A DNA stretch of 64,000 nucleotides from CAJQHT01 sp038123275 (GCA_038123275.1 JAYORG010000003.1:1-64000); one strand, 5' to 3'. Shown: positions 25,867-34,706, counted from the first letter of the stretch. Notes: generated by a model from the letters alone, not told the origin. Made by a program: numbers and translations.

Positions 25867-26535
25867 ATGAGACATGAATTAAAATTTGTTACAGAATCCA
25901 CTAATATCGACACTATTTATAAGTGGTTACATGATTCTAGGTTTTTATTTTATAAAAAATTTGAAGATAGAACGGTAAATAATGTTTATTTTGATAATAA
26001 TGAATTTTCTTCTTATAAAGAAAATGTAATTGGTGTTTCAAGAAGGCAAAAATTAAGATATAGATGGTATGGAAAAAGCTCTGTACCAATGGCTGGAACC
26101 TTAGAGGTTAAGAATAAAAGCAATAGTGTTAATTGGAAAGAAAATTTTTCTATTAAAAAATCTCCATATAAACAAGGTGATACGTGGCGTGATATTATAA
26201 CTAATATTAAGGACTATTCTAATAATAATAAAACCCATTTATTGTTTCAAGAATATAGTATACCAGTTGTAATTAATCGTTATGATAGACAATATTATGA
26301 ATCTAAAACAGATAATGTTCGTATCACTATAGATCAAAATCTTTCTGCTTATCAGCAACATTCTTTAATTAAGCCAAATTTCTTAAATAAATCTTATATG
26401 GATGATTTTATAGTTATTGAGTGTAAAATACCTCAAGATCAATATAATAATGCTAAATTATTGTTAAAAACTTTTCCTGTAACTAGAACAAAAATGTCAA
26501 AATATGTTTATTGTGGATTTTGTAATTTTAATTAA
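25867..26535 (+). CDS. VTC-domain polyphosphate polymerase
   Basis: A 222-residue cytosolic protein of the VTC/CYTH tunnel-fold superfamily that in yeast Vtc4 polymerises ATP gamma-phosphate into polyphosphate. It opens with RHELKFV (E-x-K motif of the tunnel), and has NNVYFDNN, RRQKLRYRWYG (basic residues lining the tunnel), TLEVKNK and a late IECKIP with the conserved Glu. It contains only the catalytic domain and no SPX or membrane part; the DUF4956 protein two genes upstream could supply the latter. Lies 16 bases after the CotH gene; its end overlaps nothing and the pyrophosphatase start follows by 7 bases. Confidence 0.85.
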   Translation: MRHELKFVTESTNIDTIYKWLHDSRFLFYKKFEDRTVNNVYFDNNEFSSYKENVIGVSRRQKLRYRWYGKSSVPMAGTLEVKNKSNSVNWKENFSIKKSPYKQGDTWRDIITNIKDYSNNNKTHLLFQEYSIPVVINRYDRQYYESKTDNVRITIDQNLSAYQQHSLIKPNFLNKSYMDDFIVIECKIPQDQYNNAKLLLKTFPVTRTKMSKYVYCGFCNFN

Positions 26536-26542
26536 GAGTTGC

Positions 26543-27148
26543 ATGAAAAAGATATTATTTATTCCATTGCTATTTCTTTCTTCCTTTTGCAAGAGTAGTT
26601 CCCATTTTGTTCATGATTATAGTGCAAATTTAGAAGATAATTTAGTTAATGTGGTAGTTGAAATCCCTGCTGGAACTCATGAAAAATGGGAAGTAAATAA
26701 ATCTAATGGTAAAATAGAATTAGAGTATAAAAAGAATAAGCCTAGAATAATTAAATATTTACCCTACCCCTTTAATTATGGCATGATTGCTAGAACTTTA
26801 GGGGGAGATGGAGATCCTCTTGATGCTATAATTATTGGTGATACTATTAAGAGAGGCAGTATTCCTAGAGTAAAAATTATAGGTATATTAAAGATGAAAG
26901 ATAAAGGCGAGCAAGACGATAAAATTATTACAATATCAAGTAATAGTAAGTTATATAATATTAACAGTATAGATGAATTAAAGACTAAGTTTCCTGGTGT
27001 AGACTTGATAATTAGAACTTGGTTTAAAAATTATAAAGGAAAGAAAAAAGGTAGAAGTAAAGTTATGATTGAGGGGTTTGGCAATAAGGATGAAGCAAAT
27101 GATATTATTATTAGGGCTATTGATAATTATAAATTTAAAGAAAAATAA
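26543..27148 (+). CDS. Exported family I inorganic pyrophosphatase
   Basis: A 201-residue enzyme hydrolysing PPi to phosphate. Active-site segments are canonical: VVEIPAGTHEKWEV (Glu, Lys, Glu), NYGMIARTLGGDGDPLDA (three metal-binding Asp), a D-x4-D-x-K arrangement in KGEQDDK, and NYKGKKKG. Unlike normal cytosolic Ppa it carries a clean signal peptide (MKKILFIPLLFLSSFC); the cysteine is preceded by Phe, so a lipobox is doubtful. I start at 26543, which gives the signal peptide; a longer frame from 26504 would run into the VTC gene. In a block with a polyphosphate polymerase and a CotH kinase it would act on PPi or short phosphate chains outside the cytoplasm (inference). Confidence 0.85.
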   Translation: MKKILFIPLLFLSSFCKSSSHFVHDYSANLEDNLVNVVVEIPAGTHEKWEVNKSNGKIELEYKKNKPRIIKYLPYPFNYGMIARTLGGDGDPLDAIIIGDTIKRGSIPRVKIIGILKMKDKGEQDDKIITISSNSKLYNINSIDELKTKFPGVDLIIRTWFKNYKGKKKGRSKVMIEGFGNKDEANDIIIRAIDNYKFKEK

Positions 27149-27898
27149 ATGTTTAATTTAAAAAAAAATAAAGATGATACTTTATATAATATAGTTTATT
27201 CTCATTCTGATTATTCTGATATATGGCCTTTATATTTTGGACAAACCAAGAAATATTTTAATAATGAATTTCCTAAAATAATTTTTTCTAATCAAAACTC
27301 CAATAAGATTTCTAAAGATTATAAATTAATTACTTATAAAGATGCTCAGACTTACCCAGAAAGACTTATAGAGTGCTTTGGAAAGCTCAATGCTAAATAT
27401 TGTATTTTTTCTCACGAGGATATGTTTTTATATGATTATCCAAAAAATGATATTTTGGATAAATATATTAAAGCTATGCAAGAAAATAGATTTGATTTTA
27501 TAAGGCTTATTAAGGGAGGAGATTGTGTTTACAAGGAAAGTGATATTGATAAAACTTTATTTGAGTTAGATGGTAAAAAATCAAAATGGATATTTTCTAT
27601 ACAGCCAATAATATGGAAAATAGATTCTCTTGTTAAAATATTAAAAAAACATAAAAAGGATAATATTTGGGAATTAGAAGAAAAAGCTCAAAAAACCTGT
27701 AAAAAGTTAAAAATAAAAGGTGCCTTTTCTTTTGGAGAAGGAAAAAAAAGAGGAATTCATCATTTTGATAATAACGTATATCCATATATTGCAACGGCAA
27801 TTGTTAAGGGGAAATGGAATATTTCAGAATATAGTGACATACTTCCCAAGTTATTGGAGGAATATAACATTGATTATAAAATTAGAGGAAAATTTTAG
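27149..27898 (+). CDS. GT-A-like protein, uncharacterised
   Basis: A 249-residue protein starting immediately after the pyrophosphatase stop. It has a beta strand-helix start (LYNIVYSHSDYSDIWPLYFG), a mid-protein acidic motif YCIFSHEDMFLYDY (about 88-101) that resembles the D-x-D strand of GT-A glycosyltransferases with HED as the candidate metal site, and a later GAFSFGEGKKRGIHHFDN segment. I do not recognise the family. Position suggests a glycosyltransferase coupled to the phosphate-polymer module or to the following GT2 gene. Confidence 0.45.
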   Translation: MFNLKKNKDDTLYNIVYSHSDYSDIWPLYFGQTKKYFNNEFPKIIFSNQNSNKISKDYKLITYKDAQTYPERLIECFGKLNAKYCIFSHEDMFLYDYPKNDILDKYIKAMQENRFDFIRLIKGGDCVYKESDIDKTLFELDGKKSKWIFSIQPIIWKIDSLVKILKKHKKDNIWELEEKAQKTCKKLKIKGAFSFGEGKKRGIHHFDNNVYPYIATAIVKGKWNISEYSDILPKLLEEYNIDYKIRGKF

Positions 27899-27933
27899 TT
27901 AGTATAAATATTGATAAAAAGCTAAATCAAAAA

Positions 27934-28869
27934 TTGGTCATGACTCTTCTTGCCCGCAATGAAGATGATATAATAGAAGAATGTATTAAGTTTCATTTAA
28001 GTCATGGCGTCGATTTTATCATTGCAACTGATAATGGGTCTATTGACAAAACTAGAGATATATTTCTTAAATATCAAAAACAAGGAGTTTTGCATTTAAT
28101 AGATGAACCTGAACATAATTATAATCAGGATAAATGGGTTCATAATATGATAATACTTGCTAAAAAGAAATATAAAGCAGATTGGGTTATAAATGTTGAT
28201 GCAGATGAATTTTGGTTTTGTAATTATGGAAATATTAAATTAGCTTTGCCAGACCCTAGAAAGTCTAATGTTTTATTTGTTGGGGCAATACAAGTTGATC
28301 CAGTAGATAGCGAAAAAAATGGTATTTTTCAAATTCCCAAATCAGTCTCTGGTTTAGTTTCTGGTATTTTTAAATGCATGCATACATCGAAGGGTTATAA
28401 AAAAAATGTAATGGGAAATCATGATGTAAAAATGTAGCCTTTATGTAGAAGAGCTACAGCCACATTGGATATAGTAATTTTTCACTTTTCTATAAGGTCA
28501 TATAAGCATTATGAGCGTAAAATAATAAATGGAATTAAGGCTTTGGACAATAATCCAAGATTTAGAAATAATAGTGCTGGTAACCATATTAGAATTTCAT
28601 ATGAAATATATAAAAAAGGAAAATTAAAGGATGAGTATAAAGAGTTAAGGTCAAGGTATTCTGATGATGTTAACTATATAAAAGAAGATTCAAGACTATA
28701 TGACTATTTAAATAATAATTATCAATCTATTGATAGTTTATCATTTAATTCTTATAAAATTTATAATAATAAGGCAATTAAAGATTCCTTAAAAGATTCT
28801 TTTAGGAAATTTTTTATTAAAGTCAGTAAAAGAATTTCTAGAATAACTAAGGTGTTATTGGTTAGATAG
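27934..28869 (+). pseudogene. GT2 family (Glyco_tranf_2_4-like) glycosyltransferase broken by an in-frame TAG
   Basis: Two open frames in the same phase together make one glycosyltransferase of about 311 codons. The first part (167 codons from a TTG at 27934, or an ATG at 27940) has TLLARNEDDIIEECI, the D-x-D strand INVDADEFW (about 87-95) and GNHDV; codon 168 is TAG at 28435-28437. The second part continues after it with the family's closing FHFSIRSYKHYERKIING and a helical tail. About 11 odd codons around the stop read more naturally in the +1 frame (SLYVEELQPHW), so two compensating indels are an alternative to a nonsense mutation. Readthrough or a sequence error are the other options. Both halves are otherwise undecayed, so any inactivation would be recent. 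Confidence 0.7.
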
Positions 28870-28958
28870 AAGATAAAATTTATTTCTATTGATTATTCAT
28901 CTTAGTATTTTTACAATATGCTACTTATTTTTTTATTACTCTATTTGTAGATATTAAA

Positions 28959-30260
28959 ATGCAAGACTCTCATTTAAAAAAAGAAATTTTTTCTGCAATT
29001 AATAATTATTGCAATAAAAATCATAACTTTAATTTTGATCCTAAAAATCCTATTGTAAGACTTCATGAGCCAACATTTGGTAGTGAAGAAATAAATGCTG
29101 CAATTGAGCCTATGCTTAGTACTTATGTTACAATGGGCAAGGAAGTTAAAAAATTTGAAAATCAATATGCTAAAGAGTTTGGGCATGAATATTGTGTAAT
29201 GAATAACTCTGGGTCATCAGCAAATTTACTTGCAATAGCAGCTTTATCAAGTCCTTTAACTAAGGATAGATTAAATGCTGGGGATGAGGTAATAGTTCCA
29301 TGTCTATCTTGGTCAACTACTGTTTGGCCATTGATTCAACATAATTTAGTTCCGGTTTTAGTTGATTGCGACCCAAAGAGTTTTAATTTTGATTTAAACA
29401 AGTTAGAAGACGCTATAACTCCTAAAACTAGAGCAATTATGTTAGTTCATGTCTATGGTAATCCTTGTGATATGGATGCTATAATGTCGTTAGCAAATAA
29501 ATATAATTTACAAGTAATTGAGGATTCTTGTGAGTCTATGGGTGCTTATTATAAAGACAAAGCTGTTGGTAGCTTTGGTAGGGTTGGAACATTTAGTCTT
29601 TATTTTTCTCATCATATTACAACCTTAGAAGGTGGTATTTGTGTAACTGATGACTTTGAACTAACAGAAACTATGAGAATTAATCGAGCTCATGGCTGGA
29701 CAAGGGAAGCTGATGAGCATCAAAAATATGTTGATAAATATCCTGAAATAGACCCAAGATTTATTTTTGTTGATTTAGGATATAATCTTAGGCCAACAGA
29801 GTGTCAGGCAAAAATGGGACAAGTGCAAATACCAAAATTAGCTGGATTTGTTAAACAAAGGCGTAGTAATATTGATTATTACAGAAGTAAGCTTGACAAA
29901 TATAAAGATATCTTTGATTTCCAAGAAGAAACTAAAGATGGTTATTCTAGTTGGTTTGGTTTAGCAGTAGTTTTAAAAGATGGTTGTCCATTTAATGTTA
30001 ATGAAATTACGTCTTTTCTAAAGAGTAAAAATATTGAGAACCGCCCTGTTATAGCAGGAAATATTGCCAATCATCCAGTTATGAAGAGTCATGTTCATAA
30101 AGTTTCTGGAACTACTGAAGCAGCGGATAATATTATGAAAAATGCTTTTGCACTTGGTTGTCATCAGCATTTAAATAAAGCTGCTATTGATTACGTGGTT
30201 GAAAATATAGAAAACTTTATTCAGAGTGCTAAAAATGGTCTCAAAATCCAAACAGCATAA
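28959..30260 (+). CDS. DegT-family PLP sugar 3-dehydratase (Lys replaced by His)
   Basis: A 433-residue DegT/DnrJ/EryC1 enzyme. The cofactor residues are present (NNSGSSANL loop about 82-90, Asp189 in EDSCES), but the segment that carries the Schiff-base Lys in aminotransferases reads FSLYFSHHITTLEGG, with His218 at that position. This exchange is the hallmark of the sugar C3-dehydratases ColD and RfbH/E1, which use unbound PMP/PLP. The cysteine cluster that binds the 2Fe-2S centre of RfbH/E1 is not seen, so the ColD type is nearer. Expected reaction: removal of the C3 hydroxyl from an NDP-4-keto-6-deoxyhexose. It heads the plus-strand arm with two epimerases behind it. Confidence 0.8.
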   Translation: MQDSHLKKEIFSAINNYCNKNHNFNFDPKNPIVRLHEPTFGSEEINAAIEPMLSTYVTMGKEVKKFENQYAKEFGHEYCVMNNSGSSANLLAIAALSSPLTKDRLNAGDEVIVPCLSWSTTVWPLIQHNLVPVLVDCDPKSFNFDLNKLEDAITPKTRAIMLVHVYGNPCDMDAIMSLANKYNLQVIEDSCESMGAYYKDKAVGSFGRVGTFSLYFSHHITTLEGGICVTDDFELTETMRINRAHGWTREADEHQKYVDKYPEIDPRFIFVDLGYNLRPTECQAKMGQVQIPKLAGFVKQRRSNIDYYRSKLDKYKDIFDFQEETKDGYSSWFGLAVVLKDGCPFNVNEITSFLKSKNIENRPVIAGNIANHPVMKSHVHKVSGTTEAADNIMKNAFALGCHQHLNKAAIDYVVENIENFIQSAKNGLKIQTA

Positions 30261-30279
30261 AAGTTAATTAGGAATAATT

Positions 30280-31278
30280 ATGAAAAAGAAATTATTAATT
30301 TGTGGGGCTACTGGTTTTATTGGTAGAAATATGGTGGAGTATTTTGCCAAGAAAAATGAATTTGAAGTTCATGCAATAAGGTTTAATCGTGAAGAATATG
30401 ATATAGCTGGAGTTGTGTGGCATAGAATTGATTTAAGAATCCCTGAAGAGATAGAAAAGGTTATATCGGGAGTTGATACAATTATACAAGCTGCTGCAAC
30501 TACTTCTGGTGCAAAAGATATAGTAACTAAACCCTATATTCATGTTACTGATAATGCGGTTATGAATTCTTATTTATTTAGACTAGCATTTGAGCATAAA
30601 GTAAAAAATGTTATATTCTTTTCTTGTACGGTTATGTATCAATCAAATGAAGATCCATTAAAAGAAAGTGATTTTGATGCCAACACAGAACTACACCCCA
30701 GATATTTTGGCGTTGGCAATACAAAACTTTATATTGAGAAGATGTGTGATTTTTATTCTCGCATAGGAGATACTAAATATACAGCTATTAGACATTCTAA
30801 CATATATGGGTCTTATGATAAATATGATTTAGAAAGAAGTCATTTTTTTGGGGCTAATGTAACTAAGGTTATGACGGCTAAAGATAAGATTAGTGTTTGG
30901 GGTACTGGAGAGGAAGAGCGAGATATATTGCATATTGATGATTTAACTAAGTTTGTAGACTTGGCTATTAAAAATCAAAAAGATAAATATCGTTTATATA
31001 ATTGTGGAGCTGGTAAGTCTGAGGCAGTAATAGATATTATAAAAAAAATAGTTAATGCTTCTGGTAAAAACTTAGAAATAGAGCATGACTTGTCAATGCC
31101 AACAATTAAAACTAGCTTATGTCTAGATTGTTCTTTAGCCAAAAAAGAACTTGGATGGCAACCGGAAATTAGTCTTGATAGTGGAATTAAAAAAACTATC
31201 AAATGGTGGCAGGAAAATATTGATCCTAAAACTTTAAAATTAAGAAATACACAGTCAAAAATTGCTAATGTAGCATAA
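30280..31278 (+). CDS. NAD-dependent sugar epimerase/dehydratase, copy A
   Basis: A 332-residue extended SDR acting on a nucleotide sugar. The nucleotide site is CGATGFIGRNM (8-18); SCTVMYQ carries the Ser/Thr of the active site and SNIYGSYDKYD and HIDDLTKF are family segments. In place of Y-x3-K it has YFGVGNTKLYIEK: the Lys is kept with its Glu at +4, but residue -4 is Val. It is a clear paralogue of the minus-strand gene at 39661-40602, which has the same changed motif. One of the few starts here with a Shine-Dalgarno-like AGGA, 9 bases upstream. Product: an NDP-sugar of unknown identity, likely downstream of the dehydratase just before it. Confidence 0.85.
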   Translation: MKKKLLICGATGFIGRNMVEYFAKKNEFEVHAIRFNREEYDIAGVVWHRIDLRIPEEIEKVISGVDTIIQAAATTSGAKDIVTKPYIHVTDNAVMNSYLFRLAFEHKVKNVIFFSCTVMYQSNEDPLKESDFDANTELHPRYFGVGNTKLYIEKMCDFYSRIGDTKYTAIRHSNIYGSYDKYDLERSHFFGANVTKVMTAKDKISVWGTGEEERDILHIDDLTKFVDLAIKNQKDKYRLYNCGAGKSEAVIDIIKKIVNASGKNLEIEHDLSMPTIKTSLCLDCSLAKKELGWQPEISLDSGIKKTIKWWQENIDPKTLKLRNTQSKIANVA

Positions 31279-31302
31279 ATATTAATAAATTTATAATTTA
31301 AA

Positions 31303-32307
31303 ATGAGTTTTTTCAAAGGTAAAAAAGTTTTAGTTACTGGTGGCACTGGGTTAATTGGTCGCCCATTAGTTGATATGCTTATAGAGCAAGAGGCTGATGT
31401 TACGGTGGCTTCCTTAGATGACCCATCTCGTGCTCCTGATGGGGTTAAGTTTCAAAGGTTAGATTTAAGAGAATTTTCTTCTTGTATGAAGGTTTGTGAA
31501 GGACAGGAAATAGTATTTCAATTAGCTGGGGTTAAAGGATCTCCAGCCATGACGGCTAAAAAACCTGCAAGCTTTTTAGTTCCTACTGTAACCTTTAGTT
31601 TTAATATGATGGAAGCTGCTAGAAGAAGTGGAGTAGAAAGGTTTTTATTTACGTCTTCGGTTGGAGTTTATCAGCCGGCTGAAGTTTTTTATGAAGATAG
31701 CGTGTGGACAACCTTCCCCTCCCCTAATGATAGATTTGCTGGATGGGCAAAAAGGTTGTGTGAATTACAGGCTGAAAGTTATAAAATAGAACATAATTGG
31801 GATAAAATATCGATTGTAAGGCCAGCTAATGTTTATGGTCCTTTTGATAATTTTGATCCTGAAAATGCTATGGTAATTCCATCTTTAATTCATAGAGTTT
31901 TGAGTGGAGAAAATCCTCTTACTGTATGGGGAGATGGTGCACCAATTAGAGATTTTATTCATGCAAAAGATGTTGCTCGTGGTATGTTATTAGCCGTAGA
32001 AAAAGGAATTAATGAGCCAATTAACCTTGGTAGCGGTAAAGGAATAACGATTAAGGAAGTTGCTCAAGCTGTGGCTAATAATGTTCCTGATGGACCAATT
32101 TCAATAACATGGGATACTTCTAAACCTAAAGGAGATGCTAAGAGATTAATGGATATGAGTAGAGCAAAATCTTATGGCTTTGAATGTGAAATTTCTATTG
32201 AGCAAGGTATAAAGGAGACTATTGATTGGTATCTTAACAATAAAGATCAATTAACAAATCGATATAATTCTTTTACTGAGGAAATAAAGATTGTTAAAAA
32301 TAACTAA
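31303..32307 (+). CDS. NAD-dependent sugar epimerase/dehydratase, copy B
   Basis: A 334-residue extended SDR with GGTGLIGRPL (11-20), SSVGVYQPAE, RPANVYGPFDNF and DFIHAKDVARGM. The catalytic Tyr-x3-Lys is again not standard: RFAGWAKRLCE keeps the Lys and its Glu at +4 but has Ala where the Tyr should be. It is the paralogue of 41240-42199 on the other arm, with which it shares long stretches such as NVYGP and PENAMVIPSL. Follows copy A by 24 bases. Confidence 0.85.
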   Translation: MSFFKGKKVLVTGGTGLIGRPLVDMLIEQEADVTVASLDDPSRAPDGVKFQRLDLREFSSCMKVCEGQEIVFQLAGVKGSPAMTAKKPASFLVPTVTFSFNMMEAARRSGVERFLFTSSVGVYQPAEVFYEDSVWTTFPSPNDRFAGWAKRLCELQAESYKIEHNWDKISIVRPANVYGPFDNFDPENAMVIPSLIHRVLSGENPLTVWGDGAPIRDFIHAKDVARGMLLAVEKGINEPINLGSGKGITIKEVAQAVANNVPDGPISITWDTSKPKGDAKRLMDMSRAKSYGFECEISIEQGIKETIDWYLNNKDQLTNRYNSFTEEIKIVKNN

Positions 32308-32352
32308 TAAAGTTGTTTAAACAGCTATAAATAATAATAACTATTATAATTT

Positions 32353-32961
32353 ATGAAAAGTGAAGTATCTTATTACAATGAAAATGGTTATGTTATATTA
32401 GATAATTTTTTACCAGAAGATACAGCTATTGAGTTAAATAAAATATTTAAATCTCAAGAAAAATGGGAAAAAATTGATCAAGTAAGAGATGGTCATTATA
32501 ATCATGTTTTTTCAACAAAATCACCTTTTTTGCCAAAAGGAGATGAATCTTATATGGCAAAATTTGCTAGAGCTCAAGAATTAGAAAAACAAGAAAGAGT
32601 TAATAAAATATATGATCAATATTTTAAACCAAAGTTAAAGGAATTTTCGGGGGTAGATCTGCAAGAATTTGATGTTAGATGCTATAAGTTACAACAAGGT
32701 GATTTTTATAGAACTCATATTGACGATTATGCTGGTTCTATTGGTTGTGTATACTATATTAATCAAAAATGGGTTTTTGATTGGGGCGGATTGCTTCACA
32801 TTGCATTTGATAATAATATAGATCATGTAGAAACAGTTTTTCCTAAATTTAATAGAGCTATATTCTTGGATCATAAAAAATTTAAATTTCCTCATTTTGT
32901 CAGTGCTATTAGTCAATTTGCAAAAGAGTCTAGGTATTCTATTGTGTCTTTTAATGGATAA
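32353..32961 (+). CDS. 2-oxoglutarate/Fe(II) oxygenase, copy C
   Basis: A 202-residue prolyl-4-hydroxylase-like oxygenase. The iron ligands are visible as His122 and Asp124 in YRTHIDDY and His181 in FKFPHFVSA, with Arg194 (SRYSIVSF) as the 2-oxoglutarate anchor. WDWGG-like FDWGGLL precedes the distal part. Paralogue of the gene at 38197-38847 on the opposite arm. In a sugar operon the substrate is probably a nucleotide sugar or glycan carbon to be hydroxylated or oxidised; this is inference. Confidence 0.8.
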   Translation: MKSEVSYYNENGYVILDNFLPEDTAIELNKIFKSQEKWEKIDQVRDGHYNHVFSTKSPFLPKGDESYMAKFARAQELEKQERVNKIYDQYFKPKLKEFSGVDLQEFDVRCYKLQQGDFYRTHIDDYAGSIGCVYYINQKWVFDWGGLLHIAFDNNIDHVETVFPKFNRAIFLDHKKFKFPHFVSAISQFAKESRYSIVSFNG

Positions 32962-32971
32962 GTAATAAGTT

Positions 32972-33865
32972 ATGAAAACAAATAAAGAAGTTATAAAACA
33001 AAATATAAATGACCTTTTAGAAGAAGATAAGGTCGTGTTTATGAAAAATGAATTTGAAAAAGAATCTTTTTTTGAAAAGTTATATGGCAATCAGTCACAA
33101 GTGAAATTGCAATGTAATGAGTTTTATAAAAGATTTCATGAAAAAATTAAGGATTTGCTAGTTGCAAAAGGCATAGTTAGCAAGGTGGATTTTCCTCTAG
33201 AAGAGTTGCATTTAAATATTCCTAGTGAGTTGAGGGAATATAATTTTAATGACGGGGTTAATAAGATTAGTACTTTTTTCTATGAAAATGATCAAGATTT
33301 TCAAGATATATATTTAGATTTTGTTAAGAATTTTTTAAAGAAGGAGTTTGATTTTCCATTTTATTTTCAAAAAACTCCCACTATAAGGCTTCATTGTCCA
33401 AATGCTAAGAATTCCAGTCATTATCCCAGGTACCATACTGATATTGGTTATGGACACCCTCCTCAGGAAATAAATTTTTGGTTTTCTTTAACAAAGCCAG
33501 TTGGAAATCAAGAGCATGGTTTTAGGTTGGCAAATATAAAAGATTCTTTGGCAATTTACAGAAAATATGATTATAATTTTAATAATCTCATAAGAGATGC
33601 TATAAATGATGATAGCTTTACCAAAAATTGTAATAATATCTCTCCTCAATCTGATACTAAGGAGGGAGAAATACTAGTTTTTGATTCTAGATGCATACAT
33701 ACAGGAGAGCCAATGGTAGAGCACACTAGAATATCAATGGATATTCGTATTATTTCAGTTGAGGAATATAATAAAATACCTATAATTTATCAAGGAGCTG
33801 GTAGGAGAAAAATTTTATTTGCTCCTGGCGATTGCTATCATGAATTAAATTCTAATCAATTATAA
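32972..33865 (+). CDS. StrG-like putative 2OG/Fe(II) dioxygenase
   Basis: A 297-residue protein with an H-x-D...H...R pattern: RYHTDIGYGHPP (His155, Asp157), CIHTGEP (His243) and Arg253 in TRISMDIR. The whole segment resembles the StrG group from aminoglycoside (streptomycin) clusters, whose role is unsettled but which have a cupin dioxygenase pattern. It starts 10 bases after the previous oxygenase and ends 2 bases before the methyltransferase, so the three are one transcript. It has no counterpart in the opposite arm. Confidence 0.65.
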   Translation: MKTNKEVIKQNINDLLEEDKVVFMKNEFEKESFFEKLYGNQSQVKLQCNEFYKRFHEKIKDLLVAKGIVSKVDFPLEELHLNIPSELREYNFNDGVNKISTFFYENDQDFQDIYLDFVKNFLKKEFDFPFYFQKTPTIRLHCPNAKNSSHYPRYHTDIGYGHPPQEINFWFSLTKPVGNQEHGFRLANIKDSLAIYRKYDYNFNNLIRDAINDDSFTKNCNNISPQSDTKEGEILVFDSRCIHTGEPMVEHTRISMDIRIISVEEYNKIPIIYQGAGRRKILFAPGDCYHELNSNQL

Positions 33866-33867
33866 TA

Positions 33868-34704
33868 ATGTCATACAAGAATATATTAAGTACTATTTCA
33901 TCAAATGAGCCGATTTTTAATGTTGAATATGCAATATTAAGTGCTCCTGTAAGACACTGTTTTATTATTGGTACAATTTGGTATTTAAAGAAAAATAATG
34001 CAAAATTAAAGGATATTAATATCCTAGAAATAGGCTCTTGGTTTGGAGCTTCTACCCTTTCTTTTGCTCAAGGTTTAGAAACACATAATAATGCAAATGG
34101 AAGTATTACATGTGTTGATGCTTGGGAGCCTTTTTTTGATGAATCAAAAAATACAAATGATGTTCATAAAAATATGCAGGCCATGTTAGGGGCTGATATT
34201 GCTTATAATGTTTTTCTTCACAATGTTAATACAATTAAAAACTCAATATTATGCCAACATTTAAAAGGCAAAAGTGACAATATAATGCCAATGTTAAAAA
34301 AGGATCAATTTGATGTTATATTTATTGATGCAGATCATACATATCAGCCGGTAAAAAGGGATATATTAAATGCAATTCCATTAATTAAAGATGGAGGTAT
34401 AATATGTGGAGATGATCTAAATTTACAGATGTTTGAATGTGATCAAAATTTAGCAAAAGAATCTGCTGATAAAGATTTTATAAAAGATATTAAAACAGGA
34501 AAGAACTTTCACCCTGGTGTTACTTTGGCGGTTGATGAAATTTTCGGCAAAGTTTCATCTTGGGGTGGATTTTGGGCTATACAAAAACAAGGAGATAATT
34601 GGATAGCTCCATCTTATAAAGATATGCCAATATCTTACCCAAATCATTTTCCAGAAAATAAAATTGCAGAAGCAAAAGATCATATGAATGATATAAATAT
34701 TTAA
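33868..34704 (+). CDS. Class I SAM-dependent methyltransferase
   Basis: A 278-residue methyltransferase of the Methyltransf_24 type. SAM site: LEIGSWFGASTLSFA (about 51-65, motif I), CVDAWEPF (motif II acidic residue), VIFIDADHTYQPVKRD (about 149-164, motif IV with the metal-type Asp) and DGGIICGDD. Such enzymes O- or N-methylate sugars in polysaccharide clusters. Two-base gap before the next gene. Confidence 0.8.
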   Translation: MSYKNILSTISSNEPIFNVEYAILSAPVRHCFIIGTIWYLKKNNAKLKDINILEIGSWFGASTLSFAQGLETHNNANGSITCVDAWEPFFDESKNTNDVHKNMQAMLGADIAYNVFLHNVNTIKNSILCQHLKGKSDNIMPMLKKDQFDVIFIDADHTYQPVKRDILNAIPLIKDGGIICGDDLNLQMFECDQNLAKESADKDFIKDIKTGKNFHPGVTLAVDEIFGKVSSWGGFWAIQKQGDNWIAPSYKDMPISYPNHFPENKIAEAKDHMNDINI

Positions 34705-34706
34705 CT

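Noticed and set aside
28435..28437. Amber recoding (pyrrolysine or suppressed TAG) in the glycosyltransferase
   Set aside because: No pyl genes or suppressor tRNA are in the window and other genes end in TAG normally, so a nonsense or indel event is simpler.
30975..31346. Minus-strand open frame of 123 codons across epimerase copies A and B
   Set aside because: It spans the end of one clear gene and the start of another and has no family features; a shadow frame.
32689..33090. Minus-strand open frame of 133 codons across two oxygenase genes
   Set aside because: Overlaps the catalytic parts of two good genes and has no recognisable domain.
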